Assembly (NCBI GenBank): GCA_003663565.1
Contig: QMTT01000003.1
Location: forward strand, 1-10,114
Origin: Thermoplasmata archaeon
GTDB taxonomy: Archaea > Thermoplasmatota > B47-G6 > B47-G6B > 47-G6
Direction: 5' to 3'
DNA: 10,114 nt
Both the position numbers and the translations under genes were made by a program. Shown here piece by piece: positions 6,133 through 10,114 of this stretch. The notes under the pieces were generated by a model. It was given only the letters and a program-made list of their open reading frames with translations. It had not been told where the DNA came from and did not search any database. Every line of letters starts with the position of its first letter. Positions within the stretch are counted from its first letter, which is position 1.

Positions 6133-7341
6133 TTACCACCCTATGAGCTCTTCCTCAATCCTTATAAGTTCATTAAGCTTTGCTATCCTTTCTCCCCCAA
6201 CAGCACCAGTCTTTATCAGCGGAGCCTCGAGGCCAACAGCTAAATGTGCTATTGTATTGTCAGTTGTTTCTCCACTCCTGTGAGAAATGATATATATATA
6301 ACCGTGCTTCCTTGCGAGCTTGACAGTTCTTATGGTATCCGTAAGTGTTCCTATTTGATTTGGCTTTATAAGTATCCCGTTCGCAGCACCCGCTTCTATA
6401 CCCTTTTTCAGCCTTTCGTAGTTCGTCGTGAAAAGATCATCACCGATCACATAGCACTTATGTCCTATTTCCTTCGTGAGCTCTGTATATCCATCAAAGT
6501 CATTCTGTTCGAGTGGATCCTCAACGGAGTATAGCTCGTATTTGTCGACTAGTTCTGCAACGTACGCTATCTGTCCATCTCTGTCAAGTTTTTTATCCTT
6601 GTATACATAACACCCATCTTTATAAAGCTCTGAAGCTGCGAAGTCAAGTGAAAGCCTTATCGGAAAGCCTACCTCATCAGAAACCTCGTCTACTGCCTGT
6701 TTAACTATCTCAAGAGCTTCTTCATTTGATACTTTCGCTACCCAAGCACCTTCATCACCCTTTCCTATGGACTCTCCAGGCAACATCTTCCTGAGAAGTT
6801 CTCCGACTTTTTTATGCACTTTTGCGTTCGCAAATATGGAGTCTGTCATTGTTGGTCCTAGAGCTACTGCTAAGTATTCTTGAATATCAGTGCCTCCTAT
6901 TGCGTGTTTGCCTCCTCCAAGGACATTTCCCATTGGTCTAGGGACTCCTTCAACGAACTTTCCTCCAATGTACATGTACAATGGTATTCCAAGAGTGTTC
7001 GCCGCTGCTCTCGCAACGGCAAGAGAAACTGCTACTGCTATATTTCCTCCAAGATTTGAGAAGTTTTCAGTACCGTCTTTTTCATGGAGTACGGCATCAA
7101 CTATATCCTGATCAAATACTGATAGCCCTACAAGTTCATCAAAAACATTTTCCATAAAGAACTTTATTCCAAGAGCAGGATCTCCCTTAGGAAATGCCAC
7201 GACCTCATGTTCCCCTCTGCTGGCACCACTTGGAGCAGAAGCCCTTCCTACAACACCATCATCAGTCCAGACTTCCGCTTCTACAGTTATATTACCTCGA
7301 CTATCGAGTATTTCCCTAAGGATTATATCTGAGATGTACAA
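6133..7341 (-). CDS. eno: Enolase (phosphopyruvate hydratase)
   Basis: Interconverts 2-phosphoglycerate and phosphoenolpyruvate in glycolysis and gluconeogenesis, in the cytoplasm and with two Mg ions. The 402 residues are slightly shorter than bacterial enolases. Active-site elements are complete: SGASRGE at 38-44 (mobile loop), Glu197 in KGDEGAW, Mg ligands Asp233 (SLDFAAS), Glu274 (VEDPLEQ) and Asp301 (GDDLFTTN), the catalytic base Lys326 in LIKPNQIGT, SHRSGETTD at 353-361 and Lys377 in IKTGAVGGER. The only in-frame start before MYISDIILREILDSRGN is TTG 7341, supported by GAGGTG six bases upstream. An ATG four bases earlier is out of frame. The gene lies 12 bases after rpoK and two bases before rps2, so it is in the middle of a tight three-gene unit. 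Eno among polymerase and ribosomal protein genes is usual in this archaeal cluster. Confidence 0.96.
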   Translation of the reverse strand: MYISDIILREILDSRGNITVEAEVWTDDGVVGRASAPSGASRGEHEVVAFPKGDPALGIKFFMENVFDELVGLSVFDQDIVDAVLHEKDGTENFSNLGGNIAVAVSLAVARAAANTLGIPLYMYIGGKFVEGVPRPMGNVLGGGKHAIGGTDIQEYLAVALGPTMTDSIFANAKVHKKVGELLRKMLPGESIGKGDEGAWVAKVSNEEALEIVKQAVDEVSDEVGFPIRLSLDFAASELYKDGCYVYKDKKLDRDGQIAYVAELVDKYELYSVEDPLEQNDFDGYTELTKEIGHKCYVIGDDLFTTNYERLKKGIEAGAANGILIKPNQIGTLTDTIRTVKLARKHGYIYIISHRSGETTDNTIAHLAVGLEAPLIKTGAVGGERIAKLNELIRIEEELIGW

Positions 7342-7347
7342 TCATAC

Positions 7348-7353
7348 CACCTC
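7348..7353 (-). promoter_or_regulatory. Shine-Dalgarno site for the TTG start of eno
   Basis: The minus strand reads GAGGTG directly after the rpoK stop, and six bases later comes TTG 7341. It makes the TTG assignment convincing because no other in-frame start exists before the conserved N-terminus. Confidence 0.65.
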
Positions 7354-7557
7354 TCATTGCCATTTTTCAGGCAATCTACGCCTAACAGTAATAGGAATAA
7401 CACCCATTTCAAACTCCTTTATCGCAACCTTTACTGGATCCATCTTTTCCACAAAGTTTGTGACTTCTATTAATGGTGGAGCACCTGCTGATAGTTGAAG
7501 TGCACGTGCTCCTATGATTCTAGCTTTTTCGTATCTCGTATATTCGAATTTTTTCAT
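7354..7557 (-). CDS. rpoK: DNA-directed RNA polymerase subunit K (Rpo6, eukaryotic RPB6/bacterial omega homologue)
   Basis: Small assembly and stability subunit of archaeal RNA polymerase. From ATG 7557 the product has 67 residues. The core RYEKARIIGARALQLSAGAPPLI at about 8-30 is the RPB6/omega signature segment that clamps the large-subunit tail, and it is followed by DPVKVAIKEFEMGVIPITVRRRLP. ATG 7575 would add six residues (MQGGLI), but AGGAGG lies within that stretch, seven bases before ATG 7557, so the shorter start is chosen. It opens the unit rpoK-eno-rps2, with 12 bases to eno. No strong TATA box stands out upstream. The gene may be read through from the rpoN-tRNA unit, or expressed from weak AT-rich elements in the 135-base gap. 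Confidence 0.94.
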   Translation of the reverse strand: MKKFEYTRYEKARIIGARALQLSAGAPPLIEVTNFVEKMDPVKVAIKEFEMGVIPITVRRRLPEKWQ

Positions 7558-7665
7558 TATGAGCCCTCCTTGCATGAATAGTAACTTACGGAGGTGTTAA
7601 CATTAGTATTTGTAGGAAGTAAATGAGTTGTGATAAGGGATGAAGTATAGGGTGTGCTTAAACCA

Positions 7666-7692
7666 TAACATAATTATGTTAAAAATAGATTT
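7666..7692 (-). terminator. T-rich stretch and palindrome after tRNA-Pro (candidate 3' end or operator)
   Basis: Immediately after the encoded CCA the minus strand has CTATTTTT and then the perfect 16-bp palindrome TAACATAATTATGTTA (7666-7681). The T5 tract may end the tRNA transcript. The palindrome, eight AT-rich pairs without a loop, is more like a dimer-binding site than an RNA stem, and its role is unknown. Confidence 0.35.
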
Positions 7693-7768
7693 TGGTGGGG
7701 CCGCCGAGATTTGAACTCGGGTCGCCGGCGCCCCAGGCCGGAAGGATGCCAAGCTACCCCACGGCCCC
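7693..7768 (-). tRNA. tRNA-Pro, anticodon GGG
   Basis: A complete cloverleaf can be folded by hand: acceptor GGGGCCG with CGGCCCC (seven pairs), an archaeal-style D arm with G10-U25, G11-C24, G12-C23, A14 and G18G19, anticodon stem CCGGC/GCCGG with loop CTGGGGC (anticodon GGG at positions 34-36, reading proline codons), variable loop CGAC with C48 facing G15, and T arm CCGAG TTCAAAT CTCGG. The body is 73 bases, and CCA is encoded and included in the coordinates. There is no intron. GC is about 73% by hand count, far above the surroundings, as in thermophiles. It starts 30 bases after the rpoN stop. A TATA-like stretch overlapping the rpoN end (minus TAAATAATA near 7797-7805) could drive it, or it may be processed from the ribosomal-protein transcript. 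Confidence 0.96.
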
Positions 7769-7798
7769 ATATGTGTGGCCTCATCTATGTGATTTCTA

Positions 7799-8053
7799 TT
7801 ATTTAGTATCCTTAAAATATCTTTGTACTAGTTTTTTTAACCTCTCGGGTCTATTAACTATTCCCCCAAAGGGTAATACATCCATGTAAAGGTCAACGTG
7901 GGACATTATTGTCCTCCTGCAACAATACCTGTCTATACCAAGCTCCTCGAAGGCTTCTTGGGGGGTCTTGCCAGATTTTACTAGCTCAAGAAACTTAGGA
8001 TATAAGGGAGCAAGAACCTTTCCACATGAGAAACATCGAACAGGTATAAGCAT
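7799..8053 (-). CDS. rpoN: DNA-directed RNA polymerase subunit N (Rpo10, RPB10 homologue)
   Basis: Small zinc-binding subunit of archaeal RNA polymerase that supports assembly of the large-subunit platform. It has 84 residues from ATG 8053. The N-terminal MLIPVRCFSCGK supplies the first CxxC, and RYCCRRTIMSHVD near residues 43-55 supplies the atypical adjacent cysteines that complete the RPB10 zinc site. GTG 8062 is in frame, but AGGTGA followed by five A's puts ATG 8053 at the standard register and matches the universal family N-terminus. The stop codon of rps9 (TGA) is part of that AGGTGA, so the two genes are tightly coupled with five bases between them. It is somewhat longer than typical members (about 65-75 residues) because of the C-terminal tail PERLKKLVQRYFKDTK. 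Confidence 0.95.
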   Translation of the reverse strand: MLIPVRCFSCGKVLAPLYPKFLELVKSGKTPQEAFEELGIDRYCCRRTIMSHVDLYMDVLPFGGIVNRPERLKKLVQRYFKDTK

Positions 8054-8058
8054 TTTTT

Positions 8059-8505
8059 TCACCTATATGATGTCTGTCTCTTCTTTCTAGCACCCCTACC
8101 AAGGGGTTTCTTCGGTTCTTTTCTCCTAGCGTCTGGTATGAGAAGTGACCTGTCATATTCCAAGAACTTCTTCTTTAGATCGTCGTCTTTGAAGAACTCC
8201 ACAAGCCCTTTTGCTATAGCTGTCCTTGCAGCTTCTGCCTGTCCCATGAATCCTCCGCCACGAACTTTTACCTCGATGTCAACTTTAAGGGCCTTCTCTC
8301 CAGCAAGGACAAGAGGTTCCATTATAGTAAGTCTTGCTATTTCTGGCTCCACTAGAGGCAAGGGTTTCCTGTTGATCCAGACTCTACCAATTCCTGGTCT
8401 TATATATGCCCTTGCTATGGCAGTTTTTCTCTTTCCTGTTGCAATTACTACTTTTGTTTTGTTATCATCATTTGTGGAAATATTCTCAACAACAGATGAG
8501 TCCAT
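8059..8505 (-). CDS. rps9: Small-subunit ribosomal protein uS9
   Basis: Protein of the 30S head whose C-terminal tail reaches the P-site tRNA. The 148 residues include a short acidic, non-conserved N-terminus (1-17), then [20 protein letters not shown] at 19-38, [22 protein letters not shown] near 81-102, [28 protein letters not shown] at the end. The final YR/SYR is the universal tail that contacts tRNA. ATG 8505 follows GGGTGATG (GGTG then seven bases), which overlaps the rpl13 stop TAG. It is the third gene of the unit, 11 bases after rpl13. The N-terminal extension is longer than in many archaeal uS9 proteins, and no in-frame ATG or GTG lies between Met1 and the core. Confidence 0.96.
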   Translation of the reverse strand: MDSSVVENISTNDDNKTKVVIATGKRKTAIARAYIRPGIGRVWINRKPLPLVEPEIARLTIMEPLVLAGEKALKVDIEVKVRGGGFMGQAEAARTAIAKGLVEFFKDDDLKKKFLEYDRSLLIPDARRKEPKKPLGRGARKKRQTSYR

Positions 8506-8516
8506 AGTTCATCACC

Positions 8517-8957
8517 CTAAAACTTTGCTCCTAACCATCTTGAAAGCTCTTCAAGTGTGACATAGTATCTGACTTCTCTCTTAGCTTCTGGAATTTCCTC
8601 GAACTTTCTTCCTTCGAGCTCCTTTGGAACTCCAATGTACACTCGTAGATTCTTAAGAGCTTTCTTCCCCTTTTCCTGTTTATATGGAAGCATTCCACGA
8701 ACTGTCCTCTTTACGATGAGATGAGGCATCCTTGGAAAGAAGGGCCCTCTATGGGATCCTATATCTCTTTTCTGCTTGTATCTCTCAAATACAGCCTCTC
8801 TCTTTCCGGATATTATTGCCTTCTCTGCGTTTACGATAATTATCTTCTCTCCGTTTAATAGCCTCTTTGCGACGACACTTGCAAGTCTTCCAAGGATGTG
8901 ACCCGTTGCGTCGATAATCGTGACGTTATCAAGGTTTTGAAGGAATCTATCTACCAT
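8517..8957 (-). CDS. rpl13: Large-subunit ribosomal protein uL13
   Basis: 50S subunit protein. The product has 146 residues from ATG 8957, with the family core TIIDATGHILGRLASVVAKRLLNGEKIIIVNAEKAIISG at about 12-49, then RGPFFPRMPHLIVKRTVRGMLPYKQEKGKKALKNLRVYIGVP in the middle, which holds the HLIVKRTVRGMLP signature. TTG 8978 and GTG 8966 are in frame upstream and would overlap or abut rpl18e. GGTG (8964-8967) lies six bases before ATG 8957 and decides for the shorter form. It follows rpl18e by 13 bases and precedes rps9 by 11 bases. Confidence 0.96.
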   Translation of the reverse strand: MVDRFLQNLDNVTIIDATGHILGRLASVVAKRLLNGEKIIIVNAEKAIISGKREAVFERYKQKRDIGSHRGPFFPRMPHLIVKRTVRGMLPYKQEKGKKALKNLRVYIGVPKELEGRKFEEIPEAKREVRYYVTLEELSRWLGAKF

Positions 8958-8963
8958 TATGGA

Positions 8964-8967
8964 CACC
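8964..8967 (-). promoter_or_regulatory. Shine-Dalgarno core GGTG deciding the rpl13 start
   Basis: GGTG within GGGGTG lies six bases before ATG 8957. The longer TTG 8978 alternative has no ribosome site, and its extra residues (MANGVSI) are not part of the uL13 fold. Confidence 0.5.
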
Positions 8968-8970
8968 CCA

Positions 8971-9339
8971 TTAGCCAAATATCCTCACGTTACTACCATT
9001 GGGATTTTCACTCATAAGATCCTCGATGCTCATGCATCTTCCACCGGCTTTTTCTATTTTTTCTCTAGCCTTTTTGCTGAAACTTACTGCTGCAACGACA
9101 AGTGGCCTGGTGACATATCCTCCACCGAGAGCTTTTCCTATAACAAGCGCTATTTCTCCGTCTTTAAGGATTTTGTCTATTTTGCCTACATTTACTCCCT
9201 TTCTAATTGATCTTGGTCTAAGCAACTCTTCTGCTACTGCTTTCCATATTGGAGCTTTTGTCTCAGAGTATTTTCTTCTTAGTTTTTCAACGAGCTCAAG
9301 TAAATACGGATTCTCCTTTCTAACCTTCTTGGTGCTCAT
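8971..9339 (-). CDS. rpl18e: Large-subunit ribosomal protein eL18
   Basis: Archaeal and eukaryotic 50S/60S protein (older name L18e) of the same fold as bacterial uL15. The 122 residues match the archaeal length. Landmarks: [45 protein letters not shown] at about 10-54, then [43 protein letters not shown] and a C-terminal [10 protein letters not shown], the typical rG-rich end of the family. ATG 9339 follows GGAGGG at a slightly long spacing of about nine bases. It is the first gene of the minus-strand unit, with a TATA-like box about 70 bases upstream. In many archaea rpoD precedes this gene, but here the next gene is the divergent metG. Confidence 0.96.
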   Translation of the reverse strand: MSTKKVRKENPYLLELVEKLRRKYSETKAPIWKAVAEELLRPRSIRKGVNVGKIDKILKDGEIALVIGKALGGGYVTRPLVVAAVSFSKKAREKIEKAGGRCMSIEDLMSENPNGSNVRIFG

Positions 9340-9377
9340 GATCTATGCCCTCCGTGAACTCTCTGGAGATTCTCACT

Positions 9378-9395
9378 TTAGGGGTAGTACCCTAA
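9378..9395 (-). promoter_or_regulatory. Small hairpin near the predicted rpl18e transcript start
   Basis: Arms TTAGGG and CCCTAA enclose a six-base loop. Initiation predicted about 25 bases from the TATA-like box falls at about 9382, inside this element. It may therefore be a DNA site at the start point or, with a slightly earlier start, a 5'-end hairpin of the messenger. Confidence 0.3.
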
Positions 9396-9403
9396 GCGTG
9401 CAC

Positions 9404-9412
9404 TTTAATAAA
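9404..9412 (-). promoter_or_regulatory. Candidate TATA box for rpl18e
   Basis: The minus strand reads TTTATTAAA, about 70 bases before the rpl18e ATG. Initiation about 25 bases downstream gives a leader near 40 bases that includes the GGAGGG ribosome site. The upstream BRE is weak. Confidence 0.45.
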
Positions 9413-9428
9413 TGTGAGTAGTTCATAA

Positions 9429-9483
9429 GTGTTAAGGGTCGAGTTTAAGAATAGCCTTTTAATTTTAAAACTTTGCTTAACAC
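9429..9483. repeat. Inverted repeat with 8-bp arms in the rpl18e/metG gap
   Basis: GTGTTAAG at 9429-9436 is the exact reverse complement of CTTAACAC at 9476-9483, separated by 39 mostly AT-rich bases. An alternative pairing, GTCG plus TTAAG with CTTAA plus CGAC, is also possible. Function unknown. Confidence 0.5.
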
Positions 9484-9579
9484 ACGACAAGCATATGAAT
9501 ACTTAGGGAAAGCTATCCACAGATGTATGCACGCGTAAATGTGTATGTTCAGCTCAAGAGTGCTTACATAAAAGAAAAC

Positions 9580-9588
9580 CTTATAGAA
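9580..9588 (+). promoter_or_regulatory. Candidate TATA box for metG
   Basis: CTTATAGAA preceded by AAGAAAAC (BRE-like) lies about 50 bases before the metG ATG. Initiation near 9610 leaves a leader of about 26 bases carrying the GGAGG ribosome site at 9623-9627. The nearby CTTACATAAAA at 9563-9573 is a second candidate. Confidence 0.5.
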
Positions 9589-9635
9589 ATGTTAGGCAAT
9601 TAATTTACCCACAGTTATGATAGGAGGCTATAAAT

Positions 9636-10114
9636 ATGACTAGTAGTAATACAGAAGAATACATCCTCATAGGAGTTGCGTGGCCATATGCTAACGGTCC
9701 ACTGCATTTAGGGCACATAGCTGGCGCTATACTTCCGGCAGACATATTTGCCAGGTATAATAGAATGAAGGGAAGAAAAGTACTCATGGTATCTGGTACT
9801 GACGAACATGGCACTCCTATCACCATAGAGGCCTCTAAGAGAGGGATAAGTCCTAAGGAGCTCGTGGACAAGTATTATGAAATCATTAAGAATGAACTAA
9901 ATGCGCTTCATATATCATTTGATCTTTTTACGAGAACATCAACAGAGAATCACAAGGAATTCGTTAAGGCATTCATTAAGAGATTGAGAGATCGTGGATA
10001 TATCTACGAGAAAGAGGTAGAAGTTCCGCACTGTAAATCTTGCGGTAATTATCTTCCAGATAGATACATTGAAGGAACGTGTCCTTACTGTGGATATGAG
10101 CACGCAAGAGGAGA
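9636..10114 (+). CDS. metG: Methionyl-tRNA synthetase, N-terminal part (runs off the right edge)
   Basis: Class I synthetase that charges initiator and elongator tRNA with methionine. The visible 159 residues contain VAWPYANGPLHLGHIAGAI at 14-32, with the HIGH signature present as HLGH at 24-27. VSGTDEHGTPI at 52-62 follows, part of the amino acid and ATP site. The zinc-bearing insertion has CKSCGNYLPDRYIEGTCPYCGYEHARG with Cys133, Cys136, Cys149 and Cys152. The KMSKS loop and anticodon domain are beyond the window. ATG 9636 has AGGAGG with eight bases of spacing. The gene is divergent from rpl18e and has its own promoter region. Ordinary codon use and no sign of transfer were noticed. Confidence 0.96.
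   Translation, partial: MTSSNTEEYILIGVAWPYANGPLHLGHIAGAILPADIFARYNRMKGRKVLMVSGTDEHGTPITIEASKRGISPKELVDKYYEIIKNELNALHISFDLFTRTSTENHKEFVKAFIKRLRDRGYIYEKEVEVPHCKSCGNYLPDRYIEGTCPYCGYEHARG

Larger units (their letters stand above)
9340..9635. other. Divergent intergenic region between rpl18e and metG
   Basis: These 296 bases have no credible gene. The left part holds the rpl18e leader with a TTAGGG/CCCTAA stem (9378-9383 with 9390-9395) and a TATA-like box at 9404-9412. The middle holds an inverted repeat (GTGTTAAG at 9429-9436, CTTAACAC at 9476-9483) around an AT-rich loop. An imperfect direct repeat sharing TGCAC then TAAATGTG occurs at 9399-9425 and 9528-9551. The right part has the metG promoter and ribosome site. 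No tRNA, C/D-box pair or known regulatory RNA was recognised. Confidence 0.5.

Noticed and set aside
7316..7345. Nine-codon minus-strand frame from ATG 7345 just before the eno TTG, ending in TAG, considered as a leader peptide
   Set aside because: The GGTG site is only two bases from this ATG, but at the right distance from TTG 7341. Such a short frame is likely by chance.
7692..7889. Plus-strand open frame beginning MVGPPRFELGSPAP, about 65 codons
   Set aside because: It is the well-known false translation across the antisense of a tRNA gene (here tRNA-Pro), extended into the antisense of rpoN. There is no ribosome site and no family.
8138..8560. Plus-strand open frame of 140 codons antisense to rps9 and rpl13
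   Set aside because: It is a shadow of uS9, rich in Ser, Phe and Leu as antisense frames of Lys/Arg-rich genes are.
8999..9421. Plus-strand open frame of 140 codons antisense to rpl18e
   Set aside because: It is a shadow of eL18, and it would erase the divergent promoter without a ribosome site of its own.
9610..9635. Possible box C (ATGATAG) of a C/D small RNA before metG, and similar TGATAA and GATGA strings at 7631-7643
   Set aside because: No matching CTGA box D or second box pair at suitable distance on the same strand. The metG case lies within its leader.
9605..9871. Minus-strand open frame of 88 codons at the start of metG
   Set aside because: It lies antisense to the HLGH and TDEHG region of MetRS, which is certainly coding. 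It has no ribosome site and only a shadow composition.
1..10114. Search for mobile elements, CRISPR repeats, defence genes, frameshifted genes or foreign-looking segments
   Set aside because: All coding space is taken by intact conserved genes. No transposase, terminal repeats, regularly spaced repeats or broken frames were seen.

Overview
The window is chromosomal DNA from an archaeon. All fourteen protein genes are housekeeping genes of archaeal type: ribosomal proteins eL18, uL13, uS9 and uS2, RNA polymerase subunits Rpo10 (RpoN) and Rpo6 (RpoK), archaeal GluRS and MetRS, enolase, and four enzymes of archaeal isoprenoid-lipid synthesis, including isopentenyl phosphate kinase. The gene order (eL18, uL13, uS9, rpoN, rpoK, eno, uS2, MEMO, mvk, ipk, fni, prenyl synthase, gltX) is the one I know from Thermoproteota and relatives, so a TACK-type archaeon is the best guess. 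The DNA is AT-rich, but the tRNA is about 73% GC by hand count with fully paired acceptor, anticodon and T stems. That suggests a thermophile. I cannot name a genus.

Layout. Everything from 9339 down to 1 is on the minus strand, and only metG (9636 to the right edge) is on the plus strand. Read in the direction of transcription, unit 1 is rpl18e, rpl13, rps9, rpoN and tRNA-Pro(GGG) (9339 to 7693). Unit 2 is rpoK, eno and rps2 (7557 to 5528), after a 135-base gap holding a 16-bp palindrome. Unit 3 is memo, mvk, ipk, fni, idsA and gltX (5271 to beyond 1), after a 256-base gap with two TATA-like boxes and small hairpins. A 296-base divergent promoter region separates rpl18e from metG. Within units the genes are a few bases apart or overlap by about 30 bases.

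Function. Unit 1 and part of unit 2 supply translation and transcription machinery plus a glycolytic/gluconeogenic enzyme. Unit 3 supplies mevalonate kinase, isopentenyl phosphate kinase, type 2 IPP isomerase and a GGPP-type prenyl synthase, which lead towards the C20 side chains of archaeal lipids. The steps between phosphomevalonate and isopentenyl phosphate, and HMG-CoA reductase, are not in this window. MEMO, whose role in archaea is unsettled, leads this unit, and gltX closes it.

The most useful pattern is translational. Eight of fourteen starts have GGTG exactly six bases upstream and two more have it seven bases upstream. This rule selects TTG starts for gltX, fni, ipk and eno, and shorter N-termini for memo, rps2, rpoN and rpl13. 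No mobile element, CRISPR array, defence system or clearly novel system was seen. This is an ordinary conserved region, and the open questions lie in its intergenic stretches and its translational coupling.
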